Positions 44,858 through 55,189 of a stretch of 64,000 nucleotides of DNA are shown here, piece by piece. Source of the stretch: Coccinella septempunctata. Lineage: Eukaryota; Arthropoda; Insecta; Coleoptera; Coccinellidae. The DNA lies in NCBI RefSeq assembly GCF_907165205.1, contig NC_058189.1, positions 63,485,815-63,549,814 on the forward strand, in the 5' to 3' direction. Below the pieces are notes generated by a model that saw only the letters and a list, made by a program, of their open reading frames with translations, was not told the DNA's origin and did no database searches. Each line of letters starts with the position of its first letter. Position 1 is the stretch's first letter. The translations under genes and the position numbers were made by a program.

Positions 44858-45645
44858 ATTCATTGCTGTATCCCGTTATCGAGAATCAATCTACAAAAAG
44901 ACTCAAAAACAAAACTATCGGTGCGATCAAACTTATAATTTCTTAGGGCTACTTACGACTGTGTGCCCTCCTGTGACTGAAGAGACCCAACAGATCCTTC
45001 CACACTCCGGGCATGGATAGTCACCGACCAGATCTGGCCGCCGCTGTATTCTTCTCGAGTGTCCATTATAACTGTGGACCAAAGACCTCCACTGTGACCT
45101 GTCCAACGCTAGTTGTTCCCAGTTATGATTGGCATTAACTGATCTTAGGGATTGATGCAGTATATCCTTAAACCGCTTATACTGGCCGCCTGGTTTCCGA
45201 GCTCCCTCTGTGCATTCGCCATACAGAACTGTTTTGGGGAGTCTTGTATCTTGCATCCTCAGAATGTGGCCGTTCCATCTGAGTCGGGCCCTCGTTACTT
45301 GAGTCTCAATTGTTATACAACTCGCGCGTTGCAAGACTTCTGCATTTGAAACTTTGTGGAACCATCTGATGTGCATTATTTGTCTTAGATGACGTTGTTG
45401 CGATTGTTCAAGCTGTTTAATATGTCGCCTGTAGGGCGTCCAGCTTTCGCTTCCGTAAAGGAGCGTTGGGAGGACGACTGCTCTGTAAACAGCTGTCTTG
45501 GTCTTCAGATTGAGGTCGTAATTTTGAAACACTCTGTCCTTTAGCTTCCAGAATGCCCGTGATGACGAATTGATACGGTTGTGTATTTCCGTGTCCAGGT
45601 TAGCCCTAGTACTTGTATTTATGAAGCTTCCCAATTATTTAAAGT
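44858..45645 (-). mobile_element. 5'-truncated non-LTR retrotransposon (copy 2)
   Basis: It is a second, shorter copy of the element at 5056-6385. The 3' end coincides ('cattgctgtatcccgtta' at 44861), preceded by an ATTC repeat on the + strand. The 5' truncation is at about 45645. Confidence 0.88.
44933..45634 (-). pseudogene. Non-LTR reverse transcriptase C-terminal fragment (copy 2)
   Basis: This 233-codon frame covers only the thumb and C-terminal part: LGSFINTSTRANLDTEIHNR, LPTLLYGSESWTPYRRHIKQ, RLRWNGHILRM and DYPCPECGRIC. A ten-base deletion after CPECGRIC (near 44990) shifts the frame, so the zinc-finger His pair is replaced by an unrelated tail. The YADD active site lies upstream of the truncation and is absent. 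Compared with copy 1, most differences are single substitutions. Confidence 0.88.
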
Positions 45646-46783
45646 TTTGTAATCTTTTGAATGTGTCCCACATCTTTCAATTTATGTTTGAAGGCATCAT
45701 CATCCAAATATCTATACGCAACCTGAAAGCCTCCTGAAAACTTATCGTGAAATAATTGTTGTCCCCTGTGGGTGTTACATTATAGGAGAAACTCCGAAGA
45801 GCAATTAGCGCTTGTAACTTACGCAAAAGTATCGGTAGATTATAGCCCGAGTTCGAGACATGTAAAACACGCGACATACTTTATAATTAAGCGATACAGA
45901 TAACCGCCAAACATCTCAATTATTTCGGTTAGATCATCGGGGAGATTAAATGCTGGATAAAGCACCCATCAAGTCGTAAGTTTTCATAACGCCTTCATTA
46001 GTGGTACTTCTAATGAAGGCTCACAAAATGTTTGGAGGCGATCTGGACGCAGATACGCATAACACCAGTTATGGCTTACCCGTATACCTATAGGATGTTT
46101 ACTTGGCTGATTGTCTATATCTCTAATATCGCATCTTATGGAGGAAGACACTGATTTTTTCATCTCTCAAATGTTTAATTACTTTTTATGAATTTAGGGA
46201 GGATTCACAGGGAAATGTAAAAATGTAGGTTCCCCAAGACACCTTGCAATGTGTTCGAAGGCACAGAAAAAAAAACGACAGGTTAAAATCCAGCCTCTAC
46301 GGTCTTCAATACCCGTTTCCATTACGACCACAATATCCACACTAAATAATCGGTAATAGAGATGGAATTAGAGAAGATCTCCGAGACCAAGGTACATATT
46401 TAACAGTAGATTATACATGCTATTCTCCGAATTGTGCGGAAATATTTTCAGAGTCACGTGAGGCACTTTAAGCTCTCGAAGCGAACGCTAACAGCTACGC
46501 AGCACTTTATGTATTTAATAATAATAAAATAGAGAGACAACTCTTTCGTCAACGACAGGTTTGTGGGCAGTCTCGTCGGGTCGCAGCTTCTTCTGTTAGA
46601 AACCAGTATCGGGGTAATGATGGTTTATTATTATAAGAAGGTATAGCCGGATGGCAAAAAGCATAAACAAACATATCTGCTAACGATTCAGCTTGTACTT
46701 CGCCAGGTATCCTCTTGGACTTCCGCTAGAGTTGTGCTGGAAGAAGTTCATATGGGAAAATCGTATTTTTAAGAGCCTGGATA
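45646..46783. other. Gene-free stretch with an 11-bp hairpin
   Basis: No gene recognised. 'gccttcattag' (45991-46001) and 'ctaatgaaggc' (46010-46020) form a perfect 11-bp inverted repeat with an 8-base loop. The rest shows no relation to other parts of the window. Confidence 0.45.
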
Positions 46784-46785
46784 TA

Positions 46786-47373
46786 CAGGGCTAGTCTTTG
46801 ACTAGTACAAATATTTTAACAGTAGACTCTTGAGGTCAAAAGAAACACTTTTTTCTCATGAAAATTTTTTCGATTCGGCCCTGATAAAAAGATATGCCCA
46901 TTTTAAGTTTTCATAATGGGCTGTGCCACCCCAGGAAAAACAAAATTTCCTTAAGAATAACTGGCTGAATCTGTGACACTACAAATCTGTGGATCTTTTA
47001 AATAGAGTTGTATTCAGCCAAAGTACCAAATTTTCGAATTTTCACATTTTTGAACATATAGCGTCCAACTTAGTTTCAAGAGTTGGGTTCTTTGAATTTT
47101 GGTATTTTTATGGTACGTAACAGTCATAATGAGAAAACTGGAAGACGTGGGTGATATCTTGCCTCCGAAAAAGATTCATCAAATAAATGAAAAACTACAT
47201 TGCGAAATTCATTTCATTCGATAAAACCGTTTGTGACTTTTTTTTTATGGGTTTTCAACAGCCTGTATCTTTTAAACCGAGCCGATTCGGAAAAAATGGT
47301 GAAGAAAAAAGTGTGTGTTTTGACCTCAAGAATCTACTGTTGAAGTATTTGTATGTGTCAAAGACTCACCCTG
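46786..47373. repeat. MITE-1 element, copy f (full length)
   Basis: The termini are TA|CAGGGCTAGTCTTTGACTAG and GTCAAAGACTCACCCTG|TA. 588 bp. The phrase 'tatagcgtccaacttagttt' is shared with the other copies. Confidence 0.88.
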
Positions 47374-47518
47374 TATACTGTCATAACGTAATATACATAC
47401 AGGGTTTTCTGACCTTCGGCAGTGGGTAATGGACCACATACGTATTCAGAAATGGGCATCTAAAATCTCATGCTTACTAGTTTTTGAGATACTGGGGGTG
47501 TCTTCTGATAATCATATA

Positions 47519-48949
47519 AAGGGTGTCCCAAAACTAGTGAATTAAACGTCACACAACGATAGAGTAGATCAAATACTATCGAATGACACCAACATTAGTT
47601 GAGCGAAAATGTACCGTTTCTGAAAAAACCTAATCTAAAGTTGCCGATTTTCGAATTATTTTTCCAATCACAAGGCCAATTTGTGATTAAGGATAGCGTT
47701 TTTCTATCATATTATCACCCCTATAGAGGGGGTTTATTCTGAGTAATAAAAATCATGTAGAAAAAACAATTGTTTTAATTTACTTTTACTAAGGTTATCG
47801 ATTAACTACTTAAAATAATTTCAATTAGGGGAGATAAAACAATAATCTTAGTTCAATATAATTTGAAATCGATATCCTTTTTCACAAACTGGCCCTGTGA
47901 TTAAGAGAAATAGTTCGAAAATCGGCATCTTTAGGTAGGGGAGACTGGGGAGGGTTGATAAGTTTTTTGGAATTTTTATTCTGGAAACTGAATTATATGA
48001 AGAAGCAGGACTTTTCTTATATTATATAATTCTTCAATTAATCGTTCAACAAAATAAATATAGAAGTCGCAAAACATAAACATCTTATTCTGTACAGAAC
48101 GTTGAACACAAAAACATGCAAACTGTCTCAAGCCTCCCCACATATGGGAGGATTGATACCGATGTACCGGGAGAGTAATCGAGAGGATTATTCAGCTCAG
48201 TAGGTAGGTCAGCAATGATACTGGCTTGCTTTGGTCCCATAGGTGTAGAAAAATCAGGAAATTGTCAGTTAGTTACTTCCACACAAGAAAAGTCGGCCTC
48301 GTTAAATATATGGGGATTGTACGGTTTTTAAAAATCCCTTTGATATGTTGGATGGTGAAGACGCCTTCATGTAGGCCTATCCAACTAGCTACGGAATATT
48401 TTTTGAAGATGATACATGTACCAGGCCTCCCCACGACAAATGTCTCAAACCTCCCTGAAAGCAATTTTTAAAGGGATTTATGGTTTCATCTTAAACTCAT
48501 ATATTTTGAAAAGCGAATAAAACTGTAAATTGAGTAGTTTTATGCATATTTCCCAGTGAAATGTTTGTTTATGCCGAAGAATTGATGCATGATCATAAAA
48601 CCCTTAGGTAACTTGAGTAAAAACTTACAATTCTCACCTCGAAACACTCTTCGTTGAATATTTCACAAACAAACTACTGTTAGCCTTACAGATTAACGTC
48701 ACGCAATGCCCTCTGCCAAAGAATAGTGTTCACTAGTATAATACTTTTGAAAACGGCTACAGATCGCGGATATAAGCCTGTATCAAGCCTCCCCATGTAT
48801 CAATGCTCCCTAGTCTCCCCTATTTTAATAAAATTCTGATTATTTTAGAAACGGTACATTTTCGTTGAACTAATGTTGGTGTCATTCGATGATATTTGGT
48901 CTACTCTATCGTGGTGTGACGTTTCATTCACTAGTTTTGGGACAACCTG
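47519..48949. repeat. MITE-2 element, copy b, interrupted
   Basis: The left half 47519-47937 and right half 48821-48949 match MITE-2 copy a at 32895-33445. They are separated by an 883-bp TA-flanked element inserted at the 'tttaggta' site. Outer ends: 'gggtgtcccaaaactagtga' and 'cactagttttgggacaacctg'. Confidence 0.9.
47938..48820. mobile_element. Nested 883-bp TA-flanked TIR element
   Basis: The left end GGGGAGACTGGGGAGGGTTG and the complement of the right end GGGGAGACTAGGGAGCATTG match over ~23 bp. TA lies at 47936-47937 and 48821-48822; the uninterrupted site in MITE-2 copy a has a single TA. The words 'aagcctccccacatatg', 'aggcctccccacgac' and 'aagcctccccatgtat' repeat the terminal motif internally. 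Frames inside (48226-48471 and antisense) have no known motif. Confidence 0.88.
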
Positions 48950-48951
48950 TA

Positions 48952-50092
48952 TAAAATATAGAAACCCCTGTAATATCTAAAAGTTTTGAACCATTTATGA
49001 TGATTCTTTTTCTAGACATTCGGAAGAATCCAAAAGCGAAAACCAAGATAATAACAAGACCGTACTAGATCAATAATTCATTTCGTCTTGTTGCCAAAAA
49101 ATTCATCTCTAAATGAAAAAAAAACATTCTCAGTTTCGTGAAGAAAAGAATTATCAATTCGAATGGCACAAAATGGAAATAAAGTGATAAAAGAGTGTAG
49201 CTACTGAAGCCGAAAAATTAAACCAGTGTGAAAATATCCTAGAAATATCAATTTACACGCATAGTGTATGAACTCTGGACTCTTACGTGAGCTAAAGAGG
49301 CACTTCCGTTGGAGTCCAGTTCGAAAACATGGAATCCCCATTAGAATAGGAAGTCTTTATCTCCACCACAAAACGCACACTAGAACAAGACCACTCGGCG
49401 AGTCAGAAGAGAAAGGTAGCCGTCTTTCATATAATTACCCACCTGCCAGTTGTTATTGCCCGAAAGAAGCAACCCACACCAACCCAACTTTGGTGGTTAT
49501 ACACAAAGACACAATTTGTTATAATAATCGAGATAACAATCGACTTTTCCGATGATTTACATCTAATTATGTTGTAGAATCGATTTGCTATCGTTCGCGA
49601 CCAGATCGGTTTTGATTAATGATCGTGCGATGCTAATTCCGAGTAGACGTTACCCAATACGTGCGTGGGTGTAACCCTATCTAATCAGCGTCGATTCCTG
49701 GCCGTATCCTCCGGTGATAGCATCGGCATCACGGCTACTGCTGCTCCTGGACATTGTGTGCATATCTGAAAAACTCGTTAAAATCTAATAACCTCTCTTG
49801 TTCTCTTCTCTATGGGCAGCGCTCTCTATCTGTGGTGTGATCTCGGCCCGGTCCAGTAATTAAACTTAACATGGTCACAGGTGGTCCGGAATAGCCGAAC
49901 GATGAGCGGCATCCTTTCCCTCTACGTGTCCACCTCCTCGTCTTATCTCGACTTTTTTCGTTTCCCATTAAAGGCAGAATAATTTAAAGTGACCCCGGGC
50001 TGGGACAAATTCATGCCCTGAATTATGAGGTCCAGTTCGTTCGCTACGTCGCTGTGCAGGACCTGCGACGTTGCCAACTCGTAACTAACTGT
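48952..50092. other. Gene-free stretch with GC-richer part
   Basis: No gene recognised. The region 49540-49940 is repeat-free, CG-containing and includes 'gattaatgatcgtgcgatgc'-type words; it is a candidate host regulatory sequence. Confidence 0.35.
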
Positions 50093-50093
50093 A

Positions 50094-50334
50094 CAGGGTG
50101 AGTCTTTGATCGTAAAAAAATAATTCACCAAAACTATAAAAAAAATGTTATTTTTAGTTCTTTCTCACAAACGGTTTTATCCAATGAAATGAATTTCTGA
50201 TTATAGTTTTCCATTTATTGGATGAATCTTTTTCGAACACAAGATATCACCCACGTCTTCCAGTTTTCTCATTATGACCATGTAAATACAAAATTTCAAA
50301 GAACCCAACTCTTTAAACTGAGTTGGACGCTATG
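50094..50334 (-). repeat. MITE-1 element, copy g (truncated)
   Basis: It starts TA|CAGGGTGAGTCTTTGATCG and runs to 'gagttggacgctat', where an FB2 terminus takes over. Confidence 0.83.
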
Positions 50335-50487
50335 CAGGGTGTTTTCAAAGGTGAGGTTTTTTTTAACAGAAGGTAGACCTCATCAAAATAAGTCTTTTAA
50401 CGAAATATTGTCCATATAAAATATCCAAGATGGCTGAGATACAACCCCTAGAAGTTCGACAAAATTTCATTGAATTTCAAGTACGGG
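50335..50487. repeat. FB2 foldback half-element
   Basis: CAGGGTGTTTTCAAAGGTGA followed by 'ggttttttttaacagaaggt' and 'acaacccctagaagttcgac' equals the complement of the right half of FB2 copy 1 (about 9925-10080). The other arm is missing. Confidence 0.8.
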
Positions 50488-51187
50488 ACTGTGGAGGGTG
50501 ACTCCGGCACCGCAAAGACGAAACAAAACATAAACATGGCTGGACAATGAATGGTTCAGTACCAAGTTCATCGGATTAGATGCATCAGGTCACTTTTGAT
50601 AGAATCATAATTGTTTTATCGTGCAATTTAGGGTGAAAAAAAAATGTAGAAAATCGAGGCAGTTTCTTGAAAGTGCTTATGTTAGTAATGTTGAAAAAGT
50701 GCTATGGTGTTTCCCCATTACATCCCCTTTTTACGACGATTGTTCAAATGTTCAAACAAGAAGATTGTGATGCACATTGTGAAAAAATTCGTGAATAATT
50801 TAGACGAATTTTATTGGTGAGATTTTGAAGTATTATTCTATTTTTTGCACTGGTGTCCTAAGTCTCTTCAGTCAGTTGGTATCGAATTGGGCCATTTCAT
50901 AAAATCGTGTGAGTAACTAAAAAATAATGAAAACAATTCGGCAAACCTAAGTTTCCATTTTCATTAGCACGTAAATATCGAACGAGCCAATAATATCCTA
51001 AACGAAACCACATGGTCGAATCAGGATAAAATGTTTTGACAGTCCTAACATCCATACAAATTTTGCATTTCGTATCATGTGAAACAATTTAATCCAATCA
51101 TGTCAACATTACACTTTAAATTGCATTCAGTGCAATTATCAATTACTATGACAACGCTTGACAACTTCATTCCAAATAAATTTCAAA
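50488..51187. other. Region upstream of the Crypton frame
   Basis: No gene recognised. It may include the 5' part of the Crypton element, but no boundary can be seen; Cryptons lack long inverted repeats. Confidence 0.3.
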
Positions 51188-51197
51188 ATGTCACGAT

Positions 51198-52043
51198 TTG
51201 AAGCAACGGTTAAGACAATGTGGAACGTTTCGTACAAACTTTTGCAAGAAAAGAACTATAATGATTGACTCATTAAAAAATATAGTATTCAAATCAGCCC
51301 GAAATGCTCGCGATGCAATCAGGAAGAAACTACAAGCTGATCCAAGTAAACGTAACTCCAGTTCAGTTTCGTTAAATTTGTCTGAAATTAACAAAATAAT
51401 ATTGCTATGGGATGAAAATACTCCTGAGGGACTTATGCGTAAATTTTACCATATTGCTGCTGCAGAATTGGCCTGGCGAGGAGGAGAGGCAGTTGATTGT
51501 CTGGTTGATTTTTTTCAAATCGAGAAAAATAACGACGACTCTCCAACAAATCGCATTGAATACAATCCGGTGTTTAGTAAAACGTGCCAAGGTGGTTCTA
51601 AAAGCTGTACAAATAGTAAATGGTTGGTTTCCAATAGTGAAAAACAAAGCTGCCCTGTACGTCTTTTTCGTAAACTACTATCAAAACGAGGCGACAATAT
51701 AACTTCACCACGACAGTTCTTAAAACCAAATCGACTCTGGAAAAATAAAACTGACAAATGGTACGATAACGTACCTGTTGGAAGAAATACTATAAATGGA
51801 TGGACTAAATCTGCTGAGGCAATTGGCTTGAATGTAAAGGACAAAAAAATAACAAATCACTCGAATAGATCAACTGCTGTTAGCGAATTGGCAAAAAATG
51901 GTGTAGAAGAACAACAATTGTTGAAAATTACTGATCATGGCAATCAAAATTCTATAAAACCATACTAGAATCTCGATAAAGAACACCACAACAAGATCAT
52001 AAATATTATGCGTGGTAATAACAGCAACGACTATAATGTATAA
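51198..52043 (+). pseudogene. Crypton-type tyrosine recombinase
   Basis: Cryptons are DNA elements that move by a tyrosine recombinase through site-specific strand exchange. This frame carries the full catalytic signature: Arg94 (AWRGGEAV), His221-x-x-Arg224 (ITNHSNRSTAVS), His247 (ITDHGN, normally TGH) and Tyr256 (SIKPY). VPVGRNTINGW precedes the HxxR block, as in the DUF3504/Crypton group. The frame opens at a TTG at 51198 and the first in-frame ATG is 51261; an ATG at 51188 lies in another frame, so the natural start may be frameshifted. A TAG directly follows the nucleophile Tyr at 51966-51968. The same frame continues NLDKEHHNKIINIM to a TAA at 52041, so the original protein was longer. 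It is almost intact. Confidence 0.83.
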
Positions 52044-52930
52044 AGTTAAATTTTAATAATTGCACTTTCACTAACTGTACTTTCAATAAATAAAAGAATG
52101 TTTTGTTGTGTTGAGTTATAAATTTTGTTGTAAAAAAAATTTCCGCCGAATATCCCTCGGACATTGACAAATTTCTCAAGCTCGTTGCCGGGTAACAGCC
52201 CTCAGCCTTCGGAAGGAACGAGCTTTCGATTGTCATAAAATTATCTCGTCTATTTATCAATATCCTAGGGATATTACTACTGATAAGTTTTTTCCCACTG
52301 CTTTGCGATAATTCAGCTAACAAACGGTCTAGGGTCGTATTAGGATCTATTTCAGTAATCATTTTCAATGTTTTACCTACTTCTATGATTCTATGACATC
52401 ATATTGAGTATTATTCATTTTCCTTCTGGATTCCTCTGTGGTCATGACCCCTCCCCCAACATCCATTCATAACCACGGCAGCATCCTCAATCCATAACGC
52501 CACAAGGTGACTCTCTCCCGAACAAACACCGTAAAAGCGTATTATTTACGCACGTCCTCCTTGCAAGAGGTGTTATGGACGATGTCTGGCGTCCGCGTCG
52601 TGAGCAATTATGGAAAACGTGCCTCCTTGTTAATCCATTCGGTAGATCGTGCACTGTGCCGAGTCACGAACCTCGTCTGATTTATCCCTTTCGAATATTC
52701 CCAATTAAAAACGTATTACTCCAATGATGTCCGATTCGTTTATCAATGAACGTCGATTCTTGAGAATGGAGGAGCGAGGGACCTCACAGTTTGAGCTTCT
52801 ACACGTCCGTCTTCACTGAAATGCACCACGCTCTGGACCTGTCTAGAAAGTTGTTGTGATAATTTCGGCTGATTTTGAGTTTTGTAACCCGAAATTTGGT
52901 CTGCATGGAGGTTGAGCTTATTACTCTGTA
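52044..52930. other. 3' flank of the Crypton and gene-free stretch
   Basis: AATAAA at 52085-52090 is a possible poly(A) signal for the recombinase gene. A 120-codon reverse frame (52006-52368; MKMITEIDPNTTLDRLLAEL at its start) has plausible composition but no recognised family. From 52430 to 52800 the DNA is GC-richer and repeat-free. Confidence 0.35.
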
Positions 52931-52932
52931 TA

Positions 52933-53669
52933 CTCCATTCGCTTTTATTTCAGCAGTCGGTTGGCCATGGAAATTTGACACATTTCACTCTGTATAGTAC
53001 GAAAATGTGGGGTTATGACGCTTGTCAGAACATTTTTGGGTTTTAAATAAATGCTATGTTGCCCGTTCTACGTAAAAGTTTCTGTTATTACGTATTTCAT
53101 CACAATGTCGAATCTCTTCGGAAAATATGTGACGAACATAATTGAAGTTTATACAAACTGATTGAAGGCATATCAAATCCAGTTATCTGCATGAAAAATA
53201 CAAGAGATCAGTATAATATATTAATATGCACTAGCTTGAGGAGAGTTAATGTTCGTTATCTTCTTTGGCTAAAGTTTGAATACGTTACAACCGTTGTAGA
53301 TTTCAAACATATTAACCCGAAGATGAAATGCACATGATGCAGTGGTTGGGAATGGGTATCTCCCGAAGGAATTAACAGATAATTACAAGAATCTTAAATT
53401 CTTTAACAAAAATCTTTTTGCATCAATATAAGTAAAAGGAATTAAAGGAAGTTTCAAGTCAAGATGAACTTCACTAAATAGCACTTCCTGAAACCCTGTC
53501 TCTTTCAATTACTTTCGGCGTTTTCGTAATAAAAATTGATATAAGTTATGGCAACGGCGTTATGACATTAACGACATTTCATGAGTGCCAACCTTACTCC
53601 GTTCTAGTTACAAGAACTTGAGAAAATTTTTTCATGGCCAACCAACTGCTAGAATAAATGTGAAGGGAG
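52933..53669. mobile_element. TA-flanked TIR element, copy 2 (internally deleted)
   Basis: The left end CTCCATTCGCTTTTATTTCA and the complement of the right end CTCCCTTCACATTTATTCTA lead into AGCAGTCGGTTGGCCATGG-like sequence. TA lies at 52931-52932 and 53670-53671. It is the reverse complement of 27574-28764 with about 420 bp missing at 'cttcact|aaatagcac' (near 53473). Confidence 0.83.
53157..53385 (+). pseudogene. Unknown element protein fragment (copy 2)
   Basis: The frame reads KLIEGISNPVICMKNTRDQY, then CTSLRRVNVRYLLWLKFEYV, then VVDFKHINPKMKCT, a TGA, CSGWEWVSPEGINR and a stop. It parallels the copy 1 protein with substitutions such as Glu to Lys and Asp to Asn/Phe and with the same ending. 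The TGA in the Cys cluster and the internal deletion show this copy is dead. Confidence 0.5.
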
Positions 53670-53671
53670 TA

Positions 53672-54195
53672 GAATTATAGGGATTAGAGGTGGCTCAAAA
53701 GAGTCTTTCTGAGGGATTTGATGTTTCAATCCGTAGACCGTAGTATTGCGAGCGATTTTCAATAGTCTGCTTAACATTTTCATTGAGTCTATCAGTCGGA
53801 CAAGGCACCTTTTCGATTTTGGTCTCTGCAATGCACCTTGCTCTGTTGACTCCATCAATTTTAAGATGTGAGGTCTTCAATTCAAGAATCTTTCGATTCG
53901 TATTGATGCAGAACTCTATGGAGCTCATAGTTTTGTCTTTAGGGAAAAAGGATGACGAAGTGATAACATCTGCAAAACTGACAGTATGGTTCTCTCGCTA
54001 AGTCGATGTTTATTATGGACCATGTGACTAAGAATCTCTGTGATCAATTTCCATCCGTTGTATTCTGCAGATTTTCCGCTTGCATCACCATCACCTAATA
54101 AAGAACGGCAATAACAAGGCTGAAGAAACAAGGTTACGTCAACCGAACATAACAAACAGAACGGACAAAAATTAATAGCTCTTAAAAACACATAC
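53672..54195 (-). other. Possible decayed coding region
   Basis: Two overlapping reverse frames, 53925-54191 (LLGDGDASGKSAEYNGWKLI, then ILSHMVHNKHRLSERTI) and 53695-53928 (MSSIEFCINTNRKILELKTS, then HLKIDGVNRARCIAETKIEK), have protein-like composition and adjoin one another in different frames. This would fit one frameshifted gene. No family is recognised, so it is reported as a possibility only. Confidence 0.25.
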
Positions 54196-54199
54196 GTCT

Positions 54200-55187
54200 T
54201 CCGATTCGCATTGTTTATTTGCCGTCCGATTCAACATCAAAGTGGACTATTTTTCTTTTTTCTAATGCCGCCAAATTCCGAGCGCTATACACCCACAAGC
54301 TGGATGACTAATGGCACGTCGTTGAGAAGTCGAAAGTGTTAATGAAAACGTTATTTCTTATAGGGATCATTACCTTAATAACTGTCATAAAAAGGCGAAC
54401 CACTAATTAGTCGTATCTCTGCGTCCTCAAAGTTTATTTTAATTTGATATCAACTTACATACGTCGCGATATTTTATATTACATCTGTCATTCGGTATAA
54501 TGGCTGACAGGACCGTAACATCTCCATTTTTTCAACCTAATAACGAAGAATTAATGAAAATAACACTGTCACCTTCTACACTCTCAAGATTCACGCACAT
54601 TTCTGTACAAAGGTATGCAGGCAGCTTGTCATACATCGAATTTATCCGTTCAACAATGAATCAACATATATTAAATTTTAATTGCGACCAACATACTGCC
54701 CACGCTGTATATCGAAACTGCGGCGGCTCTGTTAATTAGTAAATAGCGATCGGGTGGGAAAAAATCGCTAATTTATCGAGTTGGGCTTGAGCTGGTCGAC
54801 GTTAGTTCGCTAATAGGTTGTAAATGTGGAGGAATTTGTGATTTTAACTTTCGTTATGGTCTATCGGCAATATTGATGGACTTGTTTGCTGATGAACACG
54901 ACACCGTATACACCTGAAGCCATGAGGTAATCCGAGAATAATGATTTTTTGATAGGGCGAAAGGAGCTTCTGGTTAACTTTGAGGTTATGGAACATCAAG
55001 AAGCTTGAATTGATCAAGAAGATAACACCGGTATGAGCTTCTAGAAAATGCAGTTTACATGCTCCAGTGAAAACGTGTGAACATGATGTAGCTACCAGAA
55101 AGATTTAATATAAGAATAACTAAACTTTTATGATCCTGATAAGGGTTGATATTCCAAGTTTGGGGAAAAATTTATTGAGTGCATCAA
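54200..55187. other. Gene-free stretch
   Basis: No recognised repeat. The 79-codon forward frame at 54500-54739 has no motif. Confidence 0.35.
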
Positions 55188-55189
55188 TA

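Noticed and set aside
54500..54739. 79-codon forward frame starting MADRTVTSPFFQ
   Set aside because: Plausible start but no family, no splice or poly(A) evidence; left as non-coding.
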